This document shows, piece after piece, positions 1 through 9,290 of a DNA stretch of 64,000 nt. The DNA is from Bog-532 sp963720945. GTDB lineage: Bacteria; Actinomycetota; Actinomycetes; Streptosporangiales; Streptosporangiaceae. A model generated the notes under the pieces. It was not told the origin of the DNA. It saw nothing but the letters and a program-made list of their open reading frames with translations, and did not search any database. The position numbers were made by a program, and so were the translations under genes. The stretch covers positions 248,001 through 312,000 of the forward strand of contig CAVRHH010000033.1 in NCBI GenBank assembly GCA_963720945.1, written 5' to 3'. Numbering within the stretch: position 1 is the stretch's first letter; each line of letters begins with the position of its first letter.

Positions 1-258
1 CGGCCCCGGCGCGCGGGCGCCGAGCACGCCGAAGTAGTCCCAGATGGAGGCCCAGAAACTGGCCGGCTCGGTGACCGACCAGCGCCAGAGCGCGTCGTAA
101 CCGTCGAAGGGCAGATCGCGCTCGGCCGCCAGCCAGCGCAGGTAGGCGGTGATCCGGGCGCGTTCGGTGACCGCCGGGGAGGGCGTCCACAGCACGTCGC
201 CGTACCCCGGCGCCAGCAGCCCGCCCGCCGCCGCACCGCCGTCGTCATTGATGGCCAT
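1..258 (-). CDS. Acetoacetyl-CoA synthetase, N-terminal fragment (runs off the window)
   Basis: Only the first 86 codons are inside the window; the gene continues beyond base 1. The visible protein begins MAINDDGG and carries the pattern LWTPSP, then RITAYLRWL, then ALWRWSV followed by FWASIWDYF. This is the N-terminal domain of acetoacetate-CoA ligase, a cytosolic member of the acyl-CoA synthetase superfamily that activates acetoacetate with ATP. The start is the only in-frame ATG after the upstream stop, with GAGG very close to it. The AMP-binding core lies outside the window, so acetyl-CoA synthetase relatives cannot be excluded, but the WSV/WDYF segment is typical of AACS. Confidence 0.75.
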   Translation of the reverse strand, partial: MAINDDGGAAAGGLLAPGYGDVLWTPSPAVTERARITAYLRWLAAERDLPFDGYDALWRWSVTEPASFWASIWDYFGVLGARAPGP

Positions 259-312
259 AACCTCAGCATCGAGCCTGATGGTCCCGGGCGCAACGCCACA
301 AGCGTCACACGG

Positions 313-600
313 TTATTCCTCGGCGTCGGCCTCTTTGCCCGGCCAGAAGCCGAGGAGCCGGCGGGTGACGGTGGCCGCGCCGCGGTCGGTCGCCGCCTTG
401 ACCAGGGCGAAGATGGCGCCCTGCAGGGTGGCGGCGATCAGCACCTCGCCCCAGCCGCGCTGCTCGTCGGTCGCCTCCGGGGCCTCGTCCTCGTGCGACG
501 CCAGCTTCCACACCCGCTTGAAGATGGCGCCGGCCAGTATCCCGCCCAGCACGCTCACCACGATGCCGAACGGCTTGTACAGGATCTTCAAGATGATCAC
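313..600 (-). CDS. DUF4235 small membrane protein
   Basis: This 95-residue protein starts with a hydrophobic helix (about residues 8-28) containing YKPFGI and GGILAGAIFKRVWK, the signature of the DUF4235 family of actinobacterial envelope proteins. A second amphipathic or membrane helix follows at about residues 50-70 (GEVLIAATLQGAIFALVKAA). The C-terminus is acidic. It is the last gene of a three-gene minus-strand set with the DUF3618 and holin-X proteins, whose stop overlaps this start region by 4 nt. That combination recurs in actinobacteria and is usually linked to envelope stress, but no biochemical role is known. Confidence 0.85.
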   Translation of the reverse strand: MIILKILYKPFGIVVSVLGGILAGAIFKRVWKLASHEDEAPEATDEQRGWGEVLIAATLQGAIFALVKAATDRGAATVTRRLLGFWPGKEADAEE

Positions 601-1130
601 CTCCGCCTCCTCCGCCGGATCACGATGACGCCCACGACGACGACCCCGGCGGCGGCCAGGGCGGCCAGCGCCGCGGGCTGGCGGGCCACGGCCGACGTGC
701 GCTGCGCCACCTGCCGCGCGGTCCGCTGCACCGGTTCCGGCGTCTTGCCGCGGACGGCGCCGCCCACGGCCGTGGCGCGGGCCTGAAGCTGGTCCCGGGC
801 CGGCCCGCCGGTCGCCACGGCGGCGTTCCTCGCGTCGGCCGTCTTGCCGGCCAGCTGGCTGCGGGCCTGCCCGGCCCGCGCGGTCGCCTGTGCCCTGGCC
901 TGGCTGGTCCGGGCCGCGGCCTGCTCCTTCACCTGCGCGGTCGTGCCCTTCAGCCGCTGCGAGAGCTGTTCGGCCCGCTCCCTGGCCCGCGCCTTGACGT
1001 CGGTCTTGGCCACGAGCGCTTCGACGGTCTCGCCGAGCTGCTCACGGGTGCGCTCGATCTCCAGCCTGAGCTGCTCCGGGTCATCGGGTACGGCGCCCGG
1101 GTCCGCCCCGGCTGGGCTGTCCGTGCTCAT
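597..1130 (-). CDS. DUF3618 domain protein with C-terminal anchor
   Basis: The 177-residue protein has an N-terminal DUF3618 segment (about residues 18-60, PEQLRLEIERTREQLGETV), a long Ala/Gln/Arg-rich predicted coiled coil, and a single C-terminal membrane helix (AALAALAAAGVVVVGVIVI) followed by an arginine run. It is therefore probably a tail-anchored membrane protein with a helical cytoplasmic rod. The ATG at 1130 overlaps the stop of the upstream holin-X gene as ATGA, which argues for translational coupling and against longer in-frame starts that would run through that gene. Confidence 0.85.
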   Translation of the reverse strand: MSTDSPAGADPGAVPDDPEQLRLEIERTREQLGETVEALVAKTDVKARARERAEQLSQRLKGTTAQVKEQAAARTSQARAQATARAGQARSQLAGKTADARNAAVATGGPARDQLQARATAVGGAVRGKTPEPVQRTARQVAQRTSAVARQPAALAALAAAGVVVVGVIVIRRRRRR

Positions 1131-1549
1131 CGGTGTGCCTTCTCCTTCACCTCGTGGACATCGGCCTGGACACTGCCGATGGCCTCCTTGGGCACCGGCG
1201 GCGTGGCCTTGCTCAGGCGGCTCTTCCCAACCAGGGCGGCGATGCCGGAGACGGCGAGCAGAGCCGCGCCCACGATAAGCGCCGCCAGCCACGCCGCGAC
1301 CACACCGCTGATCGCGATGATCGCGCACGCCAGGAGGCAGCCGACAGCGTACAGCGCGATGAGCCCGCTGCCGGCGAACGCGCCGGCGCCGATACCCATC
1401 TGCTTGCCCTTCTTGGTCATTTCCGCCTGGGCGAGCTTGATCTCGTCCCGGACCAGCCGGGGAACCAGTTCGGTCAGCTCCTTGACCAGTTCACCGGCCG
1501 AGCGCTCCTGCTGGCCGCCCGGCCCGGTCGTGCCTGCAGTCTGTGCCAT
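1127..1549 (-). CDS. Phage holin superfamily III / actinobacterial holin-X protein
   Basis: The 140-residue protein has an N-terminal amphipathic region (GELVKELTELVPRLVRDEI) typical of the holin-X/DUF1469 family. Two closely spaced transmembrane helices follow at about residues 53-75 and 79-105. Despite the family name, members are chromosomal envelope proteins in actinobacteria and do not by themselves indicate a prophage. It is the first gene of a tight operon with the DUF3618 and DUF4235 genes. The ATG at 1549 is followed by a Thr/Gly/Gln linker. Confidence 0.85.
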   Translation of the reverse strand: MAQTAGTTGPGGQQERSAGELVKELTELVPRLVRDEIKLAQAEMTKKGKQMGIGAGAFAGSGLIALYAVGCLLACAIIAISGVVAAWLAALIVGAALLAVSGIAALVGKSRLSKATPPVPKEAIGSVQADVHEVKEKAHR

Positions 1550-1692
1550 GAATCCACCCTTCGCTCCCGCGTGGGGGTGCCTCTACCCGCCGATTATCAG
1601 CCGTAACGCCAGGCGGGCCAAGGAGACCAGCGTGCGCGGCCGGACGGTCAGGGCCGCGCGTGCGGGCGGTCAGGGCTGCGTGTGCCGGGCGG

Positions 1693-2463
1693 TCAGGGCG
1701 GGGGGCTGGTGAGGCGGCGGGCTTCGGCCGCGACCTGGTCCGCGTCGGTGAGGTCGGCGAGCACGGCGTCGGCCCCGGCCGCCCGGAGCTCGGCGCTGGT
1801 CGAGCGCCCGGTGGCGACGGCGGCCGAGGCGGCGCCGCCCATCTTGGCCGCTTCCACGTCACGCACCGAGTCGGCGATGTAGACGCAGGCGTGCTCGCCC
1901 AGGTTGACCTGGTACTTCTCGGCGGCGCGGAGCCGGGCCACCCGGACCAGGGCACCCTTCGGGTAGGGCTCGGACCCGTAGCCGCCGATGCCGAAGTCGA
2001 AGAAGCTCTCCAGGCCGAAGGTGCGCAGTTTGAGCAGCGCGTTCGGCTTGCTGGTGCCGGTCAGCACGGTCTGCACGACGCCGTCCAGCTTGGCCACCGC
2101 GGCGAGCGCCTCGTGTGCCCCCGGCATCGCCTGGCCGTTGCTGCGCAGCTGGTCCCGGCGCGCGGCCAGCGCGGTGGCCAGCTCGCTGCCGAACGGCGCC
2201 AGCAGCTGCTCGGACGGCCCGACGGCGCTGACGTCCACCCCATTGAGCGCGAGCGCGTCGAAGAAGATCTCCGATTCCGACCGCCCGGCCATCTGCGGCA
2301 GCCGGACCAGCGGACGGCCGGTCACCGTGCGGAATGCCTCCGCGTACGCCTGCCTCGTCACCCGCGTGACGTCGACCAGCGTCAGGTCGATGTTCCACAG
2401 CACCAGGCGGTGAATGGATGCCTCCGCTCCTGCTCGGGCTGAGCGCGTGCCAGATATGAGCAT
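1693..2463 (-). CDS. HAD-superfamily hydrolase with Asn in the nucleophile position
   Basis: The 256-residue protein has the HAD fold of subfamily IA/IB with a helical cap. Motif I reads LVLWNIDLTLVD (about residues 20-31), motif II lies at TVLTGTSKPNA, the motif III lysine is in PYPKGALV, and motif IV is VYIADSVRDVEAA. The usual first Asp of DxD is Asn (N-I-D), while the second Asp is kept. The substrate is unknown. I recall the same WNIDLTL string in related actinobacterial proteins, so the change may be a family trait. The start is uncertain: the family homology begins at about residue 18 (IHRLVLW), so a shorter start is possible. The gene stands alone, upstream of the holin set. Confidence 0.8.
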   Translation of the reverse strand: MLISGTRSARAGAEASIHRLVLWNIDLTLVDVTRVTRQAYAEAFRTVTGRPLVRLPQMAGRSESEIFFDALALNGVDVSAVGPSEQLLAPFGSELATALAARRDQLRSNGQAMPGAHEALAAVAKLDGVVQTVLTGTSKPNALLKLRTFGLESFFDFGIGGYGSEPYPKGALVRVARLRAAEKYQVNLGEHACVYIADSVRDVEAAKMGGAASAAVATGRSTSAELRAAGADAVLADLTDADQVAAEARRLTSPPP

Positions 2464-2475
2464 GCGTGCCGGAAG

Positions 2476-4104
<1,629 letters not shown>

Positions 4105-4189
4105 GACGGCGTCCTCCCTGCTGTTCATTCGGATGCTGGGAGGCTACCTCGCTTTGCCCGGGCGCTCACGCGGCGAGACGGACGTGGCC

Positions 4190-4411
4190 TCAGTGGTTTC
4201 CGTGCAGCCACGGCCAGGCGATGGCGAAGATGACCGCGGCGAGGATCACCAGCCGGAGCCGGGCTGACCGCATCCCCGACGTCGCACCCTTGGCGAGGTC
4301 CTGGGCCGAGTACATACTGCGAAGGGATCTCATGAACTTGGCCCCGAGCATCCCGAGCAGGAAGGCGATTAAGAGACCAACGGCCAGCAGCACCGCGGCG
4401 TGATCAGTCAT
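4190..4411 (-). CDS. Small two-helix membrane protein of unknown function
   Basis: A 73-residue protein starting at the ATG at 4411 would have two membrane helices: AAVLLAVGLLIAFLLGML near the N-terminus, and LRLVILAAVIFAIAWPWL near the C-terminus, with a basic loop between. No family is recognised. There is no convincing Shine-Dalgarno sequence, so the start is a guess. The hydrophobic pattern makes a real product likely. It lies upstream of pruA on the same strand with an 85-nt gap. Confidence 0.5.
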   Translation of the reverse strand: MTDHAAVLLAVGLLIAFLLGMLGAKFMRSLRSMYSAQDLAKGATSGMRSARLRLVILAAVIFAIAWPWLHGNH

Positions 4412-4457
4412 GCGATAGATCGTGGCGCACCCGGCGCGATCAGGCAATTCGCCACGC

Positions 4458-4529
4458 GGCAGGACAAGCCGCACGGCAGGACAAGCCGTGGCAGGACAAG
4501 CCGTGGCAGGACAAGCCGTGGCAGGACAA
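4458..4529. repeat. 15-bp tandem repeat
   Basis: The unit GGCAGGACAAGCCGT occurs in tandem: a first diverged copy starting at 4458, exact copies at 4475, 4490 and 4505, and a partial copy at 4520. The array sits between the small membrane gene and the DUF6912-like gene and ends immediately at the stop codon of the latter (4530), so it is noncoding. No function is evident. Confidence 0.9.
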
Positions 4530-5021
4530 TCAGTCGAAGAATTCGAGTTCCTGGGTGGCGTACCACATCAGCTCGTGCCCTTCGGCGCTGTCCACGGTGA
4601 AGCGGGCGTCCTCGTCGCCCTCATCCGCGGCGGCGACCGCGGCGATGGCGGCGCGCACGTCATCGGCCGCGTCCAGGCCGTCGATGTGGCCGGCCGCCAC
4701 GTCGGTGAACGGAATCGCGCTCAGGACCTGGACGGCGGCGGGGTGGCCGTGATCGCCGGAGCGGCCGATGTCATCCTCGGCGACCTCCGCGGCCAGCACG
4801 ACGCGGCGCGCGGGCGCACCCGGGTCGTCGGCCAGTTGCCGCAGCGACGCGCGGGCCGCCTCAGTCAGCGCCACGTATTCGAGTTCGTCCAGGTCACCGC
4901 TGGCGTACCCTTCGCGCAGCGTAGGGGTGACGGCGAACCCCAGGATGGGGGCCGGCCCGATCTCCCCGGTCTTGAACGCGGCGGTCAGCGCCGGGAGTGT
5001 CGACGGCAGGTATACACGCAT
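4530..5021 (-). CDS. DUF6912-like conserved actinobacterial protein
   Basis: The 163-residue acidic cytosolic protein begins MRVYLPSTLPALTAAF, an N-terminus that I recognise from a widespread actinobacterial family (DUF6912, from memory). It has no membrane segment or catalytic motif that I can name. The middle is rich in Ala/Asp, and the C-terminus ends HELMWYATQELEFFD. A GAGGA Shine-Dalgarno sits about 5 nt before the ATG, supporting this start. Function is unknown. Confidence 0.75.
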   Translation of the reverse strand: MRVYLPSTLPALTAAFKTGEIGPAPILGFAVTPTLREGYASGDLDELEYVALTEAARASLRQLADDPGAPARRVVLAAEVAEDDIGRSGDHGHPAAVQVLSAIPFTDVAAGHIDGLDAADDVRAAIAAVAAADEGDEDARFTVDSAEGHELMWYATQELEFFD

Positions 5022-5149
5022 GGGTTCCTCGCGGTGCGGCGGTATGGCGCCGGGACAACGCCGGCTCGCGGTTGATCACGAGTGTGACAGGTCCGCCGGC
5101 CGGGGGCACGGATTGAAGCCATACCGCGTCGTGGCCGTTACGCCAGTTG

Positions 5150-5677
5150 TTACAGCGAGCCAGGCTCCGTGGGGGACCCGGGTGACTGGCGGGGCCCGGG
5201 TGACTGGCGGGGCCCGAGCGCCGTGGGGGGCCCGGGTGACTGGCGGGGCCCGAGCGCGGTGACGACGGCGCCTACCGCGTCACCGAGCGGGACGTGCTCC
5301 CACAGCCTGATCACCTGCCAGCCCGCCAGCTCCAGTGCGGCGTCGGCGGCGCGATCGCGGGCCACGTTCCTGGCCAGCTTGGGCGTCCAGTAGCCCTGGT
5401 TGACCGACGGCTTGGAGCCGTGGTCCGGGCAGGCGTGCCAGAAGCAGCCGTCCACGAAGATCGCGATCTTGCGCGCGGTGAACGCGATGTCGGGCCGTAC
5501 CCGGGCGCCGCCGTCGAGGTCGAGACGGTAGTCCTTGCGGAAGCGGTAGCCCATCCGGTGCAGCGCCTGGCGCAGCGCGAGCTCGGGCTTGGTGTCGGTC
5601 CGCCGGATCGCGCGCATGTTGGCCGAACGTCCCGGGCTGGAGGCCGCCGGATAGCTGGGCGCCTTCGGGTCCGCCAT
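5150..5677 (-). CDS. vsr: Very short patch repair endonuclease (Vsr) with repeat-expanded tail
   Basis: Vsr nicks T:G mismatches that arise by deamination of 5-methylcytosine. The protein (175 aa) has the family features RSANMRAIRRTDTKPE near residue 17, RPDIAFTARKIAIFVDGCFWHACP with the catalytic Asp of the PDxxF motif, and the zinc-binding CFWH...CP/H cluster. After about residue 145 the family match stops and the remaining tail is a Pro/Ser/Gly repeat (PRQSPGP units) encoded by a tandem duplication at 5171-5262, so the C-terminus is probably an expansion. No cytosine methyltransferase is present in the window, making this a solo Vsr. Confidence 0.9.
   Translation of the reverse strand: MADPKAPSYPAASSPGRSANMRAIRRTDTKPELALRQALHRMGYRFRKDYRLDLDGGARVRPDIAFTARKIAIFVDGCFWHACPDHGSKPSVNQGYWTPKLARNVARDRAADAALELAGWQVIRLWEHVPLGDAVGAVVTALGPRQSPGPPTALGPRQSPGPRQSPGSPTEPGSL
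5171..5262. repeat. GC-rich tandem repeat in the vsr tail
   Basis: The motif GCCCGGGTGACTGGCGGGG recurs three times, with GAGCGCSGTG spacers between some copies. On the minus strand it encodes repeated P-R-Q-S-P-G segments at the end of Vsr. The array lies entirely in the non-conserved tail, which suggests slippage-driven growth of the gene end. Confidence 0.85.
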
Positions 5678-5711
5678 GGCGCCCTAGGCTAGACCCGCCG
5701 CTCCGGGCGTG

Positions 5712-6380
5712 CTACGCGGCCAGGGAAATGCCGAGCAGGCCGGACAGCCGCTCGGCGGTGAGCTGCGGTTCGGTGTGCCAGAGGCCGGTCATGCCGCACT
5801 CGGTGGCGGCGTTGACGTTGGCCTCGATGTCGTCGATGAATACGCACTGCTCCGGCGGCAAGCCGATCAGCCCGGCGGCGTGCAGGAAGATCCGGGGCTC
5901 GGGCTTGCGCATGCCGACCTCGTGCGAGATGACCACGGCGTCGAACAGCTCCGGGAAGTCCTCGCGCGGGTAGCCGCCGGGTCCCCAGGAATTCGACAGC
6001 AGGCAGGTGCGGATTCCGGCCGCCCGGAGGGTCCGCAGCATGTCGTACATCACCGGGACCGTCAGGCTGGCCGCGAACATCCGCCGCAGCAAGCCGGGGG
6101 CCGGGACCTGGCCGCCGTCGACGCGGATCAGCCGCGCGGCGAGGGTTTCCTCGAACTCCTCGGCGGTGCAGTCGCCGCGCTCCAGGGCGTGCACCGGGTT
6201 GCCGACGGCACCGGGCAGGTAGGCGTCGTCGTCCAGCCAGGAGCGCATGCACGCGGCGTAGCTGTCCCAGTCGATGCCCTCCGCATCCACCCAGGCCCGC
6301 ACGGTCCCGCGAAGCGGATTGGTGAGGACGCCGGCCCAGTCGATGATCACACCGCGCAGCAGCTGAGGCTCAGATGACAC
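5712..6380 (-). CDS. HAD-IA family hydrolase
   Basis: The 222-residue protein starts LLRGVIIDWAGVLTNP. Motif I is D-W-A-G-V-L, so the nucleophile Asp is present but the usual second Asp of DxD is Ala, as in several actinobacterial HAD-IA branches and dehalogenase-like proteins. Motif II is TCLLSNSWG, the motif III lysine is in GMRKPEPRIF, and motif IV is CVFIDDIEANV. This layout fits a small-molecule phosphatase or a relative of the epoxide-hydrolase N-domain phosphatases. The substrate is unknown. It is divergent from the sulfonate operon, sharing the 6381-6530 spacer. Confidence 0.88.
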   Translation of the reverse strand: MSSEPQLLRGVIIDWAGVLTNPLRGTVRAWVDAEGIDWDSYAACMRSWLDDDAYLPGAVGNPVHALERGDCTAEEFEETLAARLIRVDGGQVPAPGLLRRMFAASLTVPVMYDMLRTLRAAGIRTCLLSNSWGPGGYPREDFPELFDAVVISHEVGMRKPEPRIFLHAAGLIGLPPEQCVFIDDIEANVNAATECGMTGLWHTEPQLTAERLSGLLGISLAA

Positions 6381-6440
6381 ACCAGCGATCGTAAGCGAAC
6401 CCGCCGGCCGCGACCGATCGCGGCGGGTCGCGTCGTATTC

Positions 6441-6466
6441 CCTATAACTCCAGTTGACTTAATAGG
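6441..6466 (+). promoter_or_regulatory. Candidate operator/promoter upstream of the sulfonate operon
   Basis: In the spacer between the divergent HAD gene and ssuC, CCTAT (6441-6445) and ATAGG (6462-6466) form an inverted repeat. The repeat contains a good -35-like TTGACT (6454-6459). The local base composition is clearly more AT-rich than the surroundings. No good -10 follows at 16-18 bp, so a regulator site is as likely as a core promoter. Confidence 0.35.
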
Positions 6467-6530
6467 ATGAATCGCTGACGATGGGGGACGCCGCCCCGAT
6501 TCAGCCCAGAACACGGAAGAGGGTTTCACC

Positions 6531-7430
6531 GTGTCGGTATCCACCAGGACCAGTGCGGCCAGGCGAGGCAGCCCGGCCGAGGCCGGCCCGGGCAGCCTGC
6601 CGATCACCGGGGTCACCGCCGCGCCCCCCGCGCGAGGCGCCCGTGGCCGCACCGGCCGGCGGAAAGGCTGGCTCCGGCTGATCAGCCCGGTCGCGGTCCT
6701 CGCGGTGTGGCAGATCGTCAGCAGCACCGGCATCGTGTCGCAGCAGAAGCTCCCGTCACTGAGCACGCTGTGGAGCACCGCGGTCCACCTGATCACGACG
6801 ACCTCGCCGACTTACGGCACGCTGCAGGGGGCGATGGCCATCTCGCTGGAGCGGGTGGCGATCGGCTTCGCGATCGGCGGCGGCTTCGCGCTGATCCTGG
6901 CCATCATCGCGGGGCTCAGCCGGTTCGGCGAGAACGCCGTGGACCCGATCATGCAGGCGCTGCGCACGCTGCCGCTGTTCGGGCTGATCCCGGTGTTCAT
7001 CGTCTGGTTCGGGATCGGCGAGACGCCGAAGATCACGCTGATCGCGCTCGGCGCTGCTATCCCGCTCTACCTCAACACGTTCGCCGGCATCCGCGGCGTC
7101 GACGGCAAGCTCGCCGAACTGGGCCAGGTCCTGGGGCTGCGCCGGCGCGAGATGATCCGCGACATCGTGCTGCCCGGCGCGCTGCCGATGATCCTCGTGG
7201 GGCTGCGGCAGAGCCTGGGCGTGGCCTGGCTGGCGCTGGTCGTGGCCGAGCAGATCAACGCCAACGCCGGCCTCGGCTTCATCATCAACCAGGGCGAGAC
7301 CTTCCTCCAGCAGAACGTGATCTTCGTGGCCCTGTTCGTGTACCTGATCCTCGGGCTGCTGACCGACTACATCGTGCGGCTGATCGAGAGGAGGGCTCTG
7401 ACGTGGCGACGCGGAATCATGGAGACCTAG
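6531..7430 (+). CDS. ssuC: Aliphatic sulfonate ABC transporter permease
   Basis: The 299-residue protein is an inner-membrane BPD-type permease of the sulfonate/nitrate/taurine class. After a basic N-terminal extension of about 45 residues there are six predicted membrane helices. The EAA loop (about residues 185-205, ELGQVLGLRRREMIRDIVLPGALP) is the contact with the ATPase. It starts at GTG 6531, preceded by GAGGG at about 8 nt. Its last 28 nt overlap the ATPase gene, indicating coupled translation. With the ATPase and lipoprotein it imports alkanesulfonates as a sulfur source. Confidence 0.93.
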   Translation: MSVSTRTSAARRGSPAEAGPGSLPITGVTAAPPARGARGRTGRRKGWLRLISPVAVLAVWQIVSSTGIVSQQKLPSLSTLWSTAVHLITTTSPTYGTLQGAMAISLERVAIGFAIGGGFALILAIIAGLSRFGENAVDPIMQALRTLPLFGLIPVFIVWFGIGETPKITLIALGAAIPLYLNTFAGIRGVDGKLAELGQVLGLRRREMIRDIVLPGALPMILVGLRQSLGVAWLALVVAEQINANAGLGFIINQGETFLQQNVIFVALFVYLILGLLTDYIVRLIERRALTWRRGIMET

Positions 7431-8227
7431 CGGCCGAACGCACCGAGCCGGGAGCGGTCGCCGCACTGGAAGTGCCCCCGGAGGTGGCCCCCGGAGTGGT
7501 GGCCCCCGGAGTGGTGGCCCCCGGAGTGGTGGCCCAGACGCGCGGGCTCAGCCGTTCGTTCGCCGGTCACGTCGTCCTCGACGAGCTGGATCTGGAGATC
7601 AGGAGCGGCGAGTTCGTGGCCATGATCGGCCGCAGCGGGACCGGAAAGTCCACCCTGCTGCGCGCGCTGGCCGGGCTGGACCGGGATGCGAGCGGTGACC
7701 TGACCGTCAACGCTCCGGTGGCGGTGGTGTTCCAGGAGCCGCGGCTGGTGCCGTGGAAGCGGGTCGGGGCCAACGTCAGCCTGGGCCTGCGCGCCAGTGA
7801 TCCTCGCGGCGTGGCCCGTTCGGCCCTGGACGAAGTCGGGCTCGCGGCGCGCGCCGATGCGTGGCCGCTCACGCTGTCCGGCGGCGAGGCCCAGCGGGCC
7901 GCGCTGGCCCGCGCCCTGGTCCGCGATCCCGGCCTGCTGCTGCTCGACGAGCCGTTCAGCGCGCTCGACGCGCTGACCCGGATCAGCATGCACGCCCTGG
8001 TCCTCTCGCTGTGGGAGCGGCACCGGCCGGCGGTGCTGCTCGTCACGCACGACGTGGACGAGGCGCTGGCGCTCGCCGACCGGGTGCTGGTGCTGGCCGA
8101 CGGCAAGATCGCGCACTCCGCCACCATCACGCTGGACCGGCCACGGGACCGGGACCATCCCGACCTCGTGGCCCTGCGAATCCGCCTGCTCACCGAGCTG
8201 GGCGTGGCTACCCGAGACGTGAACTGA
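7403..8227 (+). CDS. ssuB: Aliphatic sulfonate ABC transporter ATP-binding protein
   Basis: This 274-residue cytosolic ATPase shows Walker A IGRSGTGKSTLL, a Q-loop (VVFQEPRLVPW, where PRLVPW is typical of the SsuB/TauB class), the ABC signature LSGGEAQRAALARAL, Walker B LLLLDEPFSALDALT and the H-loop VTHDVDEAL. The GTG at 7403 is favoured because GAGGAGG lies about 8 nt upstream. It overlaps the end of ssuC in another frame. The N-terminus carries a three-fold APGVV repeat from a 15-bp tandem duplication (7484-7528), unusual for the family and probably a tolerated expansion. Confidence 0.93.
   Translation: MATRNHGDLAAERTEPGAVAALEVPPEVAPGVVAPGVVAPGVVAQTRGLSRSFAGHVVLDELDLEIRSGEFVAMIGRSGTGKSTLLRALAGLDRDASGDLTVNAPVAVVFQEPRLVPWKRVGANVSLGLRASDPRGVARSALDEVGLAARADAWPLTLSGGEAQRAALARALVRDPGLLLLDEPFSALDALTRISMHALVLSLWERHRPAVLLVTHDVDEALALADRVLVLADGKIAHSATITLDRPRDRDHPDLVALRIRLLTELGVATRDVN
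7484..7528. repeat. In-frame 15-bp tandem repeat in ssuB
   Basis: Three exact copies of GTGGCCCCCGGAGTG stand head to tail and encode repeated APGVV just upstream of the ATPase core. The number of copies changes the length of the N-terminal linker without changing the frame. Confidence 0.95.
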
Positions 8228-8246
8228 GAAATAAGGGACAACACAT

Positions 8247-9290
8247 ATGACTACTCCGGTACGGCCCAGATACGCACGCGTCCTGATGGCCGTCGCGGGA
8301 ACCGCGGCCGTGCTCGCGGCGGCCGCGTGCTCATCGTCGTCATCCAGCCCGGCGGCCAGTTCCTCGTCCGGCTCCAGTTCGAGCGGCACGACCAACGTCT
8401 CGTCGGTAACCCTTAACATCGGTGACCAGAAGGGCACCGGCGCTGAGGCGGTGCTGCAGGCAGCCGGCCTGATCAGCAAGCTCCCGTTCAAGGCCAGCTG
8501 GTCCGACTTCACCTCCGGGCCGCCGATGCTGCAGGCCATGGGATCCGGCTCCGTCGACGTTGGCGGCGTCGGCGACGCGCCTCCGGTCTTCGCCGCGTCC
8601 GGCGGGGAGCAGGTCGCGATCGTCGGCGCCCGCACGGCCGGCCCGAACGGGGCCGCGCTCGTCGTACCCAAGAACTCCCCGATCACCTCGATCTCCCAGC
8701 TCAAGGGCAAGAAGATCGCTGTGGCCCAGGGTAGTTCGGCCGACTACCACCTGCTCACCGTGCTGAACAAGGCCGGCCTGACCACCAAGCAGGTGACCCT
8801 CGACTACCTGCAGCCCGCCGACGCGCTGGCCGCGTTCAACTCCGGCCACGTCGACGCGTGGGACATCTGGTCACCGTACATCGAGCAGGTCGTCGGCCAG
8901 GACAACGCCAAGGTGCTCGTGAACGGCAGCGGGTTCGGCAGCAACTACTCCTTCGAGGTGGCCTCCCGTTCCGCGCTCAACAACCCGGCCAAGGCCACCG
9001 CGATCAGCGACTACCTCAAGCTGCTGAACCAGGCCTACGTCTGGGCGAGCACCCACACCACGGCGTGGGCGAAGCTCTGGGGCGACGCGACCGGCCTGCC
9101 GGCCAGCGTCATGGACAAGGCTGCGGTGGACGATGCGACCAAGCCGGCCACGATCAACAACAGCGTTGTTTCCGACGAACAGCAACTGGTGACCAACTTC
9201 TACAAGGCAGGCCTGATCCCGACCAACGTGAACATGTCGAACTACATCGTGAGCACGTTCAACGACACAGTGCCGGGTGGGTCGTCATGA
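8247..9290 (+). CDS. ssuA: Aliphatic sulfonate-binding lipoprotein
   Basis: The 347-residue periplasmic-binding-type protein has a lipoprotein signal peptide (about residues 1-28) ending in the lipobox LAAAAC, then a Ser-rich linker. The mature domain has the NMT1/SsuA-like fold, with conserved stretches IGDQKGTGAE, VGGVGDAPPVFAASGG, KKIAVAQGSSADYHLL and DAWDIWSPYIEQV that match sulfonate and nitrate binding proteins. It starts 19 nt after ssuB with an AAGGGA Shine-Dalgarno. Its stop overlaps the ssuD start as ATGA. Confidence 0.93.
   Translation: MTTPVRPRYARVLMAVAGTAAVLAAAACSSSSSSPAASSSSGSSSSGTTNVSSVTLNIGDQKGTGAEAVLQAAGLISKLPFKASWSDFTSGPPMLQAMGSGSVDVGGVGDAPPVFAASGGEQVAIVGARTAGPNGAALVVPKNSPITSISQLKGKKIAVAQGSSADYHLLTVLNKAGLTTKQVTLDYLQPADALAAFNSGHVDAWDIWSPYIEQVVGQDNAKVLVNGSGFGSNYSFEVASRSALNNPAKATAISDYLKLLNQAYVWASTHTTAWAKLWGDATGLPASVMDKAAVDDATKPATINNSVVSDEQQLVTNFYKAGLIPTNVNMSNYIVSTFNDTVPGGSS

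Noticed and set aside
1127..1549. Holin-family protein as a sign of a prophage
   Set aside because: It belongs to the chromosomal actinobacterial holin-X group in a housekeeping-type operon, with no other phage genes nearby.
5150..5677. Vsr as part of a restriction-modification island
   Set aside because: No methyltransferase or restriction gene is present; solo vsr genes are common in actinomycetes.
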